Made by a program: the position numbers and the translations under genes. Shown piece after piece: positions 21,816-33,192 of a stretch of 64,000 nucleotides of DNA. How positions within the stretch are numbered: position 1 is the stretch's first letter; every line of letters begins with the position of its first letter. The stretch comes from Scolanthus callimorphus (Eukaryota > Cnidaria > Anthozoa > Actiniaria > Edwardsiidae), in contig CM066914.1 of NCBI GenBank assembly GCA_033964015.1, forward strand, positions 32,719,492 to 32,783,491. The letters run 5' to 3'. Under the pieces are notes generated by a model. It was not told where the DNA came from. It searched no databases and worked only from the letters and a program-made list of their open reading frames with translations.

Positions 21816-22209
21816 GTCAAAAGACATGAAGCGTGCCCCCTAGAGTTGAATATTCAATTCACTATTCCATAATTGATTCCATTATTCGATCCAAAAAATG
21901 CCTTTTTCTATTCAATATTTAAAGTGTTATAGCCTTTGCAAATTGAAGCTCGTTTTTTGTTTACAATTCCATGGCAACGCACGTTTTCTTTCACACTGTA
22001 TGTCTGTTCTCGTAGCATTTTGCACACTTTTTGCTCGAAAAGGGTGTGCGCTGCCATGGAATCATAGAAAGAGAATGAATTTTCGAACGGCTAAAACATT
22101 TTTAATATTAAATTGAAAAATGTAGTTTTGGATTGAATAATGAAATCAATAATGTAATAATGAATTGAATATTCAACTCTAGGGGGGTATGCTTCATGTC
22201 TTTTGACTG
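21816..22209. mobile_element. Foldback MITE, about 394 bp
   Basis: Nearly the whole segment is an imperfect palindrome with arms of about 190 bp. The outer parts read GACATGAAGCGTGCCCCCTAG...CTAGGGGGGTATGCTTCATGTC. The inner parts include CCATGGCA on both arms. No coding capacity, so it is non-autonomous. Confidence 0.85.
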
Positions 22210-22581
22210 CAAACAATATTTTCAAATCGTTACTCAATTTTCAAATGGTTAATTCCTTGACTACTTTTTGTAAACAACTAATTCTAAAAAATGTAACCAT
22301 TTGATAAAGGGATGATAATACTCCCCATCAAATTCCTTTGTAGAATTTTTTGGTAAGCAATTGCCTCTTGAAAAGAACAAATTTTCATTGTTTGTCACTG
22401 AGAGATGAAACAGACCAGGTTTTTTTGGTCCGATTTTATATTTCTTTTCTGAAAAAAAAAATGGAATTGTCAACACGTTGATCCCTTTGATAGGCCTAAT
22501 ATCTGATCACAAAGTATAAATAAAATGGACAACTTTTTTTTACTATCCTGAGACTTAACTTAAGTCATGTCCATCATATTA

Positions 22582-23678
22582 TATCAGAAACATATAAGTG
22601 AGTTGAAACGTGTAACAGCGCGACAACCTGCGAACAACTCGCGATCAATAAACACCATATTGGGAAAGCAACAGATTTATCGCTTAGCCAATCAGCAACG
22701 GGAGATGTTATTCGTCATGTTTTCTAAAAATAACGCGCGCGAACTCCCCACAACAGAAGCACAAATGAGTTGAGAAATGTTTCTTTTCCATGCTCAAAAT
22801 CCATCAAAAATCAGGCTTAAAAGCACCACGAAGAAGAACAAATGAAAATCTAAAGACAACAATTTATAAAGAAATAAAATCGATAAGTTAATTTATAAAC
22901 TAAACGTTTTTAAAATTCACTACTGAAAGAAAAAAACAACCACATTTTTTGTCGAGCCTTAATTACTTGTTTGTTTTAGCTTGATTGGATCCTTCGTTCT
23001 TTCTTTGACATCTCATTTTCCAGTACAAATTGAACGACAAGTTTATAACTAAGAGCACTGGAGAACTACTCTAATTTCCCTTCTTCTGTGTTTGTTGTTT
23101 CAACAACGGATCCCTTGCAAATAGCCGAGCTGTTTTTCTCCTTCGTTCCTACGTGTAAATTAGTTCCTTTTCGATCAACAGAATCCAGCCGACGTTGAAA
23201 TTCATTTCTCCCGTTCTGGTTATTTCTACAATAGTTTCTCAGAGTTCCTAGCCATGAAAACTCTGCTTGGCCAACTTCTTTTTCTTGAAGTCCCGAAACT
23301 CAGAGTGGTGTGAGTTTACTTTGCAAAATATGCTCAATTCCTGAGTTATTTTTCTCCTTCTGAGAAATTTATGCATTTTGGTTGAGCTTGGACGTTCTTC
23401 TTACAAAGTTAATTGGTTTTCCAGCAGGAAATCTCGTAGAAAAGCAGGTAAGCCTTCAAAAAATCTGCAAGCATCGATGAATCAGAATGTAGCTTTGCAA
23501 AACGAGCACCGAATCCTGCCGTGTGCAGTGAAAAGTCACATCTGAATTTTGATTGGCTGCATGCAAGGACATTGTTTTCCAAATATGGTGTTTATTGATC
23601 GCGAGTTGTTCGCAGGTTGTCACATCAGATTCATTCGTCTGTTACACGTTTCAACTCACTTATATGTTTCTGATTATA
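22582..23678. mobile_element. Non-autonomous element with about 75-bp terminal inverted repeats
   Basis: The left arm (about 22582-22656) starts ATCAGAAACATATAAGTGAG and includes ACAACCTGCGAACAACTCGC. The right arm (about 23585-23675) is its reverse complement with small gaps. The interior of about 900 bp has no ORF. Target duplication not resolved. Confidence 0.82.
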
Positions 23679-24445
23679 TCCCATCACACATAGATATGCA
23701 GCTGGTTATTAATACCTTTAATTAATGGTACAATTAATGGTACATTCCAATTAATAAGCGGATGCAAGTATTATAATTTTGTATACGCTTACGGTATTTT
23801 GTACCAGCATTATTAGCCATGCACGTCAGCAGCCACACCTGAAAACATGTACAGTATACAACCATTACAATTTAAAACCACATTAAAATGGCACAAATTG
23901 ACACCATGATCCTAGTATTCCATTATAAGGCTAATAACGAACCAGCTAGGCTATGTAAAATTACATAGTTGTGCCAATTACATAGTTTTTACAGCCGGAG
24001 GTCGAGGTCAACATTTTCCAGGCCAAGGTGCATGAGCATGAGCAACAATTCAGATTCTATATAATCTACTGAACAATAATTCACATGTAGTTGCCTCATG
24101 CTCTTTTTATTTAGTACATGGAGTGCCTAGATAGTAGTATCATGACTATTAAGTTCAAAAGTTATAATTGAGCTCTGATCAGAGAGAAGACATGGAGGAC
24201 ACCAATTATTTGGTGTAAACTTACTTGGGCTGATCCAAAACACGAGCAATAAACACTAGTCCAATGAAGAAGAACATTCAAATAATGACTTGTAAGTTAA
24301 CATATTTTTAATAAACCTCATTGTTTTCCTGGAATAACGCTTCATCAACCTTTCTTAAACTCATTAATAATTCATCAAGTTTGAACAAAGAAAATCACAA
24401 CCGTTGAGGAGTGTTTGATACCTGATCTTAATTTGCATAGACTAT

Positions 24446-24787
24446 ATTAATGTGCGCCGCCATCCTCCATGTGGGACAGGCTTTTTGGAAACACTCTTAA
24501 TCTTTTCACTTCTGCGCATGACTAGTGACGCAATCCAAGTTCATAATTTCAAGGTCCTCTCCCCGTCGAATTTTTGTGTACTAGTCAGTCTACGCCGTAC
24601 AAAGGCAGACTGTAGGAACGTTTCGTGAGAAGACACAGGTCTCCTCTCTCGGAATTCTATAGAATAGATAGGATCTCGTTCCAGACTATATGCATGTGCG
24701 CCGCCAACTTTTATGTGGGACAGGCTTTGTGGAAACAATATTGACCTTTTCATTTGTGCGCATGACTAGTGACGTAATTCAAGTTTC
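24446..24787. repeat. Pair of about 100-bp direct repeats
   Basis: ACTATATTAATGTGCGCCGCC at 24446 recurs as ACTATATGCATGTGCGCCGCC at 24684. Both are followed by TGTGGGACAGGCTTT and GCGCATGACTAGTGACG, with the same spacing. Confidence 0.8.
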
Positions 24788-24997
24788 ACAAGTAAAAAAA
24801 TATGATTATATTGATAAATCCTGTTTGGGTAGGGTACAGAGGGGTTGGTGATTGAAGATTGTCACAGGCTGAGTATTTCAAATGACCAAGGAATTAAAAA
24901 ATAAATAAATGGAGATGTTTCAACATTGATCGTTTTCCCCTCTGTGTTGGCTAATTAGGTCATAAATACCTAATTATTGAGTATTTGAAGTAATTCA

Positions 24998-25104
24998 AAA
25001 GCCTCCTATTCGGACTAGACGGGATTTCAAAGCCCACGCAATTAGTTCCAGTTCCTAATTGCGCGGACTTTGAAATCCCGTCAAGTCCTCATAGTCGGCT
25101 TTTA
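24998..25104. repeat. Near-perfect hairpin with about 49-bp arms
   Basis: The left arm reads AAAAGCCTCCTATTCGGACT... and includes GACGGGATTTCAAAG; the right arm is its reverse complement with few mismatches; the loop is about 9 bases. It lies 165 bp before a LINE endonuclease relic. It may be a small MITE. Confidence 0.85.
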
Positions 25105-25259
25105 GATATTACTTAAAGATCGAGAAGTCTACCGGCGGCGATACATTGAAGTTGAACTGTGTTCACCGAACCGAGAAGTCAAGAAATCGACATCAGCCAG
25201 GAATCCAAACAACTGTATTCAGGTCTCTACTACCAACCTAGGGACCAGGTCTGCTAACT

Positions 25260-26195
25260 CGAACGTATTTGCTCCATCTGTGCTATTGTCGAACGTCCTT
25301 GGCTCCGAAGGTTGATGAAGTTCGGGAAACCATTGTCGATGCAAATTACGATCTGGCTTTCATAACTGAGACATGGTTGCGTGAACATATGCATAGCAAT
25401 GTCTTCGCTATTCCTGGATATAATCTGGTTCGGCGTGACCGGACTAAAAATCTACATGGGGGAGTGTGTATTTATGTTAAGGATTCTATCAAATATCAAG
25501 TCATTGAAGATCTTTTTGACGAAAATCTTGAAGCCATTTGGATTCAAATTCGTCCGCCACGTCTCCCGTGAGGAATGTCATATATTGTTATCGCAACAGT
25601 TTATCATCCACAAACTGATAAAGGAGGTTCCGACGCTGAAATGCTCAACTACCTGTACGAATCGATGTCTGTTATTGAGTCCCGCTTTTCCAACTGTGGG
25701 TTATTGATTACTGGAGACTTTAACAGACTAAACACTCAAGGTTTTAGGAATGCCTTCAAGCTTAAATAGCTCGTACATTTTCCAACTCGTGGTATTCGCA
25801 CTCTTGATCGCATATTTACCAACCTGTCAGAGTACTATAGGGCAGTGCAGCGACCAGCCTTCGGTCTGTCGGATCATCTGTCAGTTGAACTACAACCCCT
25901 GAATAGATCTAACCAAGGAAGCGCCAGGCGACGCATTATCTCCAGGGACCTGCGACCCTCGAATAAGGCCGCCGTGGGCCTTTTTTTTTTAGAAAAAACT
26001 AACATCAAGGTGATGGTTGCGGGTACTGGTTCGTGCGAGGAAAAGCTAGGAACCCTCGAGACTGTAATCAAGATAGGTTTGGACGTGATCATGCCCCTAA
26101 AGCCTAGAACTGCATCGCGTAGAATCCTTTTGTCTAAAGCGACAAATTTTCCTAACAAAAGAGAGCTTGTTTTGCTGGCATATGTGCCTCAGTAA
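25260..26195 (+). pseudogene. LINE APE-type endonuclease relic
   Basis: Plus-strand peptides match the endonuclease half of a non-LTR retrotransposon ORF2. 25269-25571 has SLAPKVDEVRETIVDANYDL, FITETWLREH and GGVCIYVKDSIKY. 25575-25769 has VIATVYHPQTDKGG and LLITGDFNRL (the catalytic GDFN). 25780-25890 has FPTRGIRTLDRIFTNL and GLSDHLSV (the SDH box). At least two frameshifts separate these. The copy ends about 26200 with no RT. The family (CR1/L2/Rex-like group) is inferred from style only. Confidence 0.82.
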
Positions 26196-26497
26196 GGTCA
26201 GCGCTGATTATAAAAGCATTGTTTTTACTGTGTCCTCATTGGCTTTTTGTAAATCACTGTGCTGTCAAAGTAAATTTTTCATCTAAGAAATTTCAGAGGT
26301 CGTTAAGAAATCTCGAAGGTCGTTAAAGAATTTCAATAGCCCTGAAATTTAGCTGAGTGATCTAGAAGGATATGCTAATTCAACACGATTGAATTCCTGA
26401 TACCATACAATTTACAACAAGACACAGTAATAAAACCTCGGCGCTTTTTAATCATACTTTCGTTCATTCGGGCTTTCCCCAGGTATTATTTGTATAG

Positions 26498-26662
26498 GTA
26501 ATCATACGACTTCGAGTTCAATTTGGGATTAATTGCACGAGTGAGTTTTTCAAAAAGTATCGAAAATGCACGAGCCCGTTAGGGCGAGTGCAATTTGAGC
26601 TTTTTGAAAAGGTAACGAGTGTAATTAATCCCAAATTGAACGAGAATAGTCGTATGATTACT
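26498..26662. repeat. Hairpin with about 45-bp arms
   Basis: GTAATCATACGACTTCGAGTT...TTTGGGATTAATTGCACGAGTG pairs with GAGTGTAATTAATCCCAAATT...AGTCGTATGATTAC. It directly adjoins the next element and may be part of the same insertion. Confidence 0.8.
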
Positions 26663-26663
26663 T

Positions 26664-27540
26664 ATTAATAATATGGATGCAAAAATTTTCAGAGAAGACC
26701 TTATTTGCAGCGGCCACAAATGCACTGAACGCGTGCGAGAAAAGCGAGCAAAGTTTACGAAACCTATCTTGACATAAATATACTTGACACAACAAATTTA
26801 TTTTATGCAAGAAGCAGGTGGAATTCTGTTTTGACAATCATAAACTTCATTTCAGATTCCAAGGTAAAATAACATAAGAGAGGCTGTATTAATTAATTAA
26901 TTGGTTGGTTTCTTTCAGTTTGAATTACTTTTGAAAGCTTAGTTGCTTGTACATTTTCGGTCACCAAAAACGGGCAGAATATTGTCCAGAAAGGTGAACA
27001 TAGCTAGGTAAACTTCCACAGAAGACATACCTGAAGTCTTCTCTTGTGTAAACTTTCTTGTAACAGCTAAACAACCACGGAAAACTGTCCGTATCGCATG
27101 TGTTCTTGTAGACTTCTAGTTCATTTTCATCGCTGGCATTTCCCGCTGCTAGATTCACAGTCAACGAAGATTTCCCTTCATATCCTTCCATAACAAAGAA
27201 TGAAAACTTAAACAAGTCTTGCTCAAATCCATAAGGAATTCACATTTTCATTTCCACAAGTTTCGGAAGATAATTTTCATGAAAAGGAACCGATTTTCTC
27301 CTTCCACATCCAGAGCCGATCTCCGATCTTGTTTACAAGGCTCAAACAGATCGAGTGGCGTGACAGCTAGCGCGCATTTGATTGGCTCATTCGCAAAATC
27401 TATTGTTTATTTAGCCAATCAGCTTCATGAAATACCTGCACTCATTTGAGTGCAATTACTTTTTTGGAGTGCAAATTACTTTTGTAATTGCACTGCTCTC
27501 GACCAATCAGAATCGAGAAATTTTTGCATCCATATTATTA
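26664..27540. mobile_element. MITE-like element with TAATAATATGGATGCAAAAATT ends
   Basis: The left end TTAATAATATGGATGCAAAAA is the reverse complement of the right end around 27512-27540. A smaller inner inverted repeat (GTGCAATTAC/GTAATTGCAC) and a CCAATCAG phrase lie near the right end. About 870 bp, no coding domain recognised. Confidence 0.7.
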
Positions 27541-27716
27541 TGTTGGAAACAAGCAAACAAAACATCGCGGCGGGATTCGAAACACACCGAGAAACAGCTA
27601 ACAGTACTCTCGCAGTAGTATTTAGGACTTTAGAAAAGTATCAGGCCAGAAATCTAAGTTTGACCATGGAGTTATTATGCGAGGTCTTTTAGACTAGCGA
27701 GGCATACTGTAAACCC

Positions 27717-28806
27717 TTAAGGTATTTGCATAGGCTAATTTTGCGCAATTTAGACACAAATTATGTCAGATTCATTAAACAATATACTGAATCTGCATAG
27801 AAAATCTGATAGAGTGATCTCTAAGGTGCATTTTCTCACACACAAAAAATCAGACAACGCCCAATTGAGGTGTTAATTGGATTATCTTTAAACTCGAAAT
27901 TTTCTAGTTTTTTTCGTTTTTCTTCCAGTGGCATGATAATCAAACAAAAATCGATACAAATTCATTATCCGACTATCAAGATCAAGAGATCTGTGGCAGT
28001 GCATTTGATTTTCTTTTAAATCAAGAAAATTATAAAGGATTTTATTAATTCGCAGTTGACCTTCAAGTTACACATTAACGAAAATGTCTATAGCCACGCA
28101 CTGCCACAGATTTCTTCGTCTCGAGTACATCTTCTTTCATGCCAATATTCACGAAGATATCGTTGATTGTTTCCCCATAAAACACGTTTATGTACATGTC
28201 TATATGCTTGGCAGGGTGATTTCTTCTTATTTCAAGCCGCTAATCATCTTCAAACGAGAAAAACTAGGCACACAGCCAGAATGTGGCAAAACCTTCCATT
28301 CTGGATCGTTTACTGCGGATATCCGCTGAGCATTATGCCTGAATCCTCAAAAATACAATGGTCTACCTACCCCTCCCCCGAGAGTCATATTTTAGACACA
28401 TGTTTTGGTTATTCATTCCATCGTAGTCGTCTCAAATTTCCGCACCCCAAAACACAGTTTCAAAGCTCATTTCCACTCCAGAATAGATCAAAACTAAATA
28501 GAAACCTTTTAGCAACACAATCAAGAGTTTATTGCGAAGAAAATATAGTTTTTGAGCTAAATAATATTTGTGTGACTTTTTGTTTGATTGTCAAAAGTAA
28601 CAGGATTAGTCTACTCCTCGGGTTACTTATTAATTGAAGTGAAAATCACCGATTTTTGAATGTGGTATTAGTCCGTTTAGAAAGCAGTTATTCAAAAACA
28701 AATTTCAGATAACTAAATTAGGTCTAGCAGTCTTTCTATCTGCAAAATATCACGAAATTCTAAACACCTAAATTTTCTTTCACTTTAGCCTAGGCTAATA
28801 CCTTAA
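27717..28806. mobile_element. TTAA-flanked MITE, about 1.08 kb
   Basis: TTAA at 27717-27720 and 28803-28806 flanks an element starting GGTATT and ending AATACC. The terminal inverted repeat is about 20 bp (GGTATT, then TAGGCTAA), with a weaker second block ATTTAG. No ORF of note. A TTAA target duplication is known for piggyBac and Kolobok transposons. Confidence 0.7.
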
Positions 28807-28970
28807 GCCTTTTTTACATATTTTTTTTATTACATATTTCATAATAGCGGAGCTCCCGCGGGCGCCGAAGGCGCCCGCGAGCGGAGCCCCATAGCTACAT
28901 GCAGGAGGAGAAGGAACAAAACAAAAGTGTATATGCATCAAACGATTCTGTCATGGACTTCCGGTTTGTG

Positions 28971-29008
28971 CGTCCGTCCGTCCGTCCGTCCGTCCGTCTG
29001 TTCGTCCG
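28971..29008 (+). repeat. (CGTC)n microsatellite
   Basis: About nine slightly interrupted copies of CGTC/TCCG. Confidence 0.85.
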
Positions 29009-29044
29009 GCGTAACACAGGCAACCCAAACGTAAGCTAACGAGA

Positions 29045-29510
29045 AAGGGTATATATCTAAGGAAGGCATGAACCTCAGACAACCAAACTTAGGTAAAGTT
29101 GTCTAAGCTGCAAGGGGGGTGCAACTGCTTGGTCACGTGGTATGACGTCATAGATGACGTCATCAAATGAGAAAAGGGTATATCTTTGGAAGGGATGAAC
29201 CTCAGACAACCAAACTTGGGTAAAGTTGTCTAAGTGACAAGATGGGTGCGATGGAGTAGTCACGTGGTATGACGTCATCGATGACGTCATTAAACGAGAA
29301 ATGGTATATATCTTTGGAAGGGTTGAACCTCAGACAACCAAACTTGGGTGGAGTTGTCTAAGTGGCAAGGGGGGTTCAACAGCCTAGTCACGTGGTATGA
29401 CGTCATCAATGACGTCATCAAACGAGAAAAGGTATTATTTTGGGAAGGGATGACTCTCAGACAACCAAACTTTGGGTTAAGTTGTTTAAGGGTGTTCGGA
29501 AGTTTGGTTT
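29045..29510 (+). repeat. 127-bp tandem array A with double CRE palindromes
   Basis: About 3.5 units with a period of 127-128 bp, aligned at CCTCAGACAACCAAACTT (29073, 29200, 29328, about 29455). Three units carry TCACGTGGTA followed by two TGACGTCA boxes 4 bases apart (29143-29162, 29270-29289, 29399-29418). The middle one is a perfect palindrome. A further partial unit at 30840-30890 near the right end of the element has the same pair (30867-30886). Confidence 0.92.
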
Positions 29511-30182
29511 AAGTTACGTTTCGTTGCTAGCGTAGATTGCGTGACTACGGCTGCAGTCTTCTCAAAATCAAACAACAAGATGGTTTTATTTCCAACATAT
29601 GTTAATTCTGGAGGAATGATTTTTCTAAAGTAACTTCATTTTCCTGAAGTTTATTTCATTATTTGGTTCAATGTAGAAAAAAACGTTCATTTTCATTTTC
29701 AAAAGAATTGAAAAACATAGTCTTTGCTGGAGCGTTTTGCCGTGACTTGCTGTGCAAGCGCGGGATTTGTAAATTGTCGCCACTGGAAACTGCCCGAAAT
29801 TCCGCTGAAGTACCAAAAATTATGGCCAAACTAGCATCAAATATATATCTTCTATCATTGTTGTATCTATTGCATTTCAGTTTTTCTGGAGTTCTTTACT
29901 TTTTGTAGCTTTTGTGAAGAGAAAATATCGCTCGACGCCCGTTCGGCGATCGAAAAAGTTGGCTACTTTGACCAAAATTATACCATTTTGAAAAGTAATT
30001 AGCAACTCTGCATAGAAGAAAATCATACCATGCTAGGAAATCATACCGTTATTGTTTCTACGGCGTTAAAGAAGAAAGAAACAGTCTAAAATACTTAAAT
30101 TGTAGCTTTGTTCAGCCTACCAACTTGCAGTCTCTCGAGTGAAGGTTTATTTACAATTTCTGAAGATAAATCATTTGACCAG

Positions 30183-30273
30183 CCGTTGTCGCAGTTTGGT
30201 AAGGTCTTGGGCTAGAAAACAGAAGGTACTGAGTTCAAACCTGCGTGCGTTCTTTTTTTTTTTTTTTTTTTTT
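30183..30273 (+). repeat. tRNA-derived SINE-like segment
   Basis: A pol III A-box-like TGTCGCAGTTTGG (30187-30199) is followed 32 bases later by a B-box-like GAGTTCAAACC (30231-30241), then a run of 21 T (30253-30273). This is the order expected of a tRNA pseudogene or SINE head with terminator. I could not draw a complete cloverleaf. Confidence 0.4.
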
Positions 30274-31324
30274 CGGGTTTGAACTTTCTTTTTTGCTTCT
30301 TAAATATGTTACGATGTATTTCTCTTCCATTGCTTGCTTGTTTTTTTTATTTTCTGGTGGAAAATAAAATATAAATTTGTTTTACACTTCTAACCAAGCC
30401 TCCTAGCGCATCAATTCGTGTTTCTTTAAAACACTAATTCTCACGCGCATCCTAATTTTTCGCAAAAAATTTAAAGCAAATCGATAGAAAAGCATATTGT
30501 TCACAATGTTAAGTATGGATTAGCATTTAGGATAATAATTGCGAAAGTTATAGCCAAAAAACGACTTTATGCGCTCGTCATTGCCTTATTTTAAATCGGA
30601 ATTGCAAATCCATACTTAACTTTATGAAGATGCTCATGAAAAATATATCTATAGCAAAAAGTATTCGAAAAACGTCTATTTGAAGTCAAATTAGTCTTTT
30701 TCTACTCCCGGTCACGTGACCGATGACGTCATCGTTTTCCTTTGATGATGTCATGGCGCAAAATTGGTCATGATTGTAAAGTTTCGCCGATTAGAGCTGT
30801 TTCAAATTTCCCTAGCAACCAAGCTTCCGACTGCTAAGGAGGGTGAGATGGCGTTGTCACGTGGTATGACGTCATCGATGACGTCATTGTAACCGGGAGC
30901 TCCGCTTTTAGCCAGTGGCTAAATCTATATATTATACAATATACAGTAATCAACATAGAACAAAAAAAAAAAATGAACAATAAAAACACACACTCATGGC
31001 AGACGGTTTCCTTTCTTAGCATACTGCCTTTGTTGAACTAACAAAGAACAACTTTTAAGAGTTTCCACTTTTTATCATGCAAATCTAACAGGCCTTTCTG
31101 ACTCGCTAAATATTGTTCAGTTAAATATTGCTAAATATTGTTCAGCCTTTCTGGCTCGCTAAATATTGTTCAGTCCTCTTAAGCTTTTTAAGCAGTAAAT
31201 TTAAAGTAGGGGAAAAAGATTTTTGTTTGCCTTGATATATTAAATGTTTGCATTCGAGAAGAACATAGTTTGCAAGAGTTAAGACCTCCTTTCTTGGTTC
31301 AAAAATTCCAATCAAAGGCACCGG

Positions 31325-31890
31325 GTGCCTCGGTGAAATCGTGGATACTGTTTATCCAAGTTTTGGACTTTTGGTCCTGTTCCCTTCCCGAGATATCAAT
31401 TTTCTAGTTGTGATGACGTTATACCAACGTGACCTTGGTGCTGGACCCCATTGTCACGAAGATAATTTACCCAACTTTGGTAACCTAGCGATGTTCCCTT
31501 CTCGAAATATGTTTTCTAGTTGTGATGACGTCATCAATGACGTATGTCATGTGACTTTGGTGCTGGATGCCTGTTGTCACTCAGATAACTTTGTGCAAGT
31601 TTGGCCACCTAGCAATATTCCGTTCTCGAGATATTTATTTTTCTAGTTTTGATGACGTCATCGATGACGTTATGTCATGTGACTTTGTTGCTGGAACCCC
31701 ATTGTCACTAAGATAACTTTGTGCAAGTTTGGTCACCTAGCGATGTTTTGTTCCCGAGATATTAATTTGTCTAGTTTTGATGACGTCATCGATGACGTAA
31801 TGTCATGTGACTTTGTTGCTGGAACCCCCTTGTCACTAAGATAACTTTGTCCAAGTTTGGTCACCTAGCGATGTTTTGTTCTCGAGATAT
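31325..31890 (-). repeat. 127-bp tandem array B, inverted relative of array A
   Basis: About 4.4 units, period about 125-128 bp, aligned at CGAGATAT (31390, 31505, 31636, 31760, 31884). In reverse complement the unit aligns with array A along its length: GTCAC-TG, then TGACGTCATCGATGACGT, CATCAAA, GACCAAACTT, AAAGTTNTCTNAGTGNCAA. Double CRE-like palindromes lie at 31526-31543, 31653-31670 and 31781-31798. Confidence 0.88.
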
Positions 31891-32348
31891 CCACGATTTA
31901 AAAAGGAGTATCTGAAGGGTAGGAATCCAGTCGTAGTAACAGTACTCAAGAAGAAACTCTCTTATCTTTTTCCAAAAAATTGTAATCAATGGACAATCAA
32001 AGAAGAAGTGTTCTATTGTTTCTTGTTCAAGTTTGCACCAATGACAGACCATAGTATCAGAAATGTGAAATTTGAAAAGCATGACATTTGTGTACACGAT
32101 ACGATGAAGTAGTTTGAATTGGAATTTCCTTAGTTTGGTGTCTAAGCTACCTTAAAGGGCAGAGAGTAAATTGCTTTCCAATCTAAATACGAATTGAACA
32201 TGTCGTCATATTTTATGGCTGCTGTTGGTTTACAGTATAGCTTCTGGGCGAGATTTTCATAAAGTGTCTTTGATTCAGTCGATTCTAGGTTAAGGGAAAC
32301 GGACTTCGTGATTTTCATGATAACTCTGTCAAATTGCAAAGGAGACAT

Positions 32349-32660
32349 ATTACTGCGGTTTTCGTAATTCTGCGAACTCTCGTCATCGATTTCGAACCGT
32401 AAAACCGCCTTCTGGCTTCCGTCAATCAAACTCCCGAGCCTTTTCGACGTTACTCTTTGTGCTTTTTGATTGGCCAGTGCCTAAGCAGTGCTAAAATGGC
32501 TTCCTGTCACGTCAGCAATGGTTACGTGCTGGCCAATCAAAAAGCACAAAGAGTAACGACGAAAAGACTCGGGAGTTTGATTGATGGAAGCCAGAAGGCT
32601 GTTTTACGGTTGGAAATCGATAGTGAGAGTTCGCAGAATTATGAAAACCGCAGTAATGTG
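32349..32660. mobile_element. Foldback element, about 130-bp arms
   Basis: TTACTGCGGTTTTCGTAATTC... (left) and its reverse complement ...GAATTATGAAAACCGCAGTAA (right) form arms of about 128 bp around a loop of about 55 bp. It interrupts the LINE ORF2 between LIH and MSPLQF. Removing it leaves the LINE frame open across the joint. The same peptide-like phrase (IDGSQKAVLR) read from both arms is an artefact of the palindrome. Confidence 0.88.
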
Positions 32661-33192
32661 AATAAGACTTTTATCAGATTTTAGAGTTTCGCGCCATAAT
32701 GGCGGAAGGGAGTTGTAAATTCTAAAAAGAAAAAAGGCATCTACCGGGGACAAATCAAAGGTTCTAGGAAAATTGGATCATAAATCTCATCAAAAAGGTG
32801 ACCAACTTTAAGGTATGAGTATACCTTTGAGGGGTGTCGCGGGAAAAAAATTCGTACAGCGTCACAATTTACACCACAATCGTCGTTCATATGTCATTTT
32901 AAAGCTCAAAGGTTGGTCTATCCGATGAATAATTTTGTTTTCATTATATTGTAAATGAACATTTTTTTAGCTCTAAAGAAAAAAGTACCGACTTTCTTTA
33001 AAAAGTTCCAGCTTCTTCCAATCAAATTGCACAGCTCCAAATTTAAGCAAAATCTATTCTGTGCTATGTCACTGCGTTCCGCCGCACAGAAAATGTTTAT
33101 ATTGTATATTCTACATGAACGTACACGGGTGTAGGAGAGACACTTTCCAGTTACGTCAAGAATACAAAGGTGGTATAAAAAGGAGGGAGTAC

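Larger units (their letters stand above)
28846..30935 (+). mobile_element. Helentron-like non-autonomous element
   Basis: It starts AGCGGAGCTCCCG (28846-28858). Its reverse complement CGGGAGCTCCGCT (30894-30906) lies not at the very end but just before a 17-base hairpin TTTAGCCA-G-TGGCTAAA (30907-30923) and TCTATATATTATA. An asymmetric inverted repeat followed by a 3' palindrome is the layout known for Helentron/HINE elements. A GC-rich hairpin GCGGGCGCC-GAA-GGCGCCCGC follows the 5' end. The interior holds a (CGTC)n microsatellite, a 127-bp tandem array and a tRNA-like segment, with no protein domain. The name is inferred from the ends only; the true outer borders are uncertain by a few bases. 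Confidence 0.6.

Noticed and set aside
28846..29010. CRISPR-like or regulatory meaning of the (CGTC)n run
   Set aside because: Simple microsatellite within a repeat; no spacers and a eukaryotic context.
32142..32684. Two ORFs sharing the peptide IDGSQKAVLR, as if a duplicated gene
   Set aside because: The similarity comes from the two arms of a foldback element.
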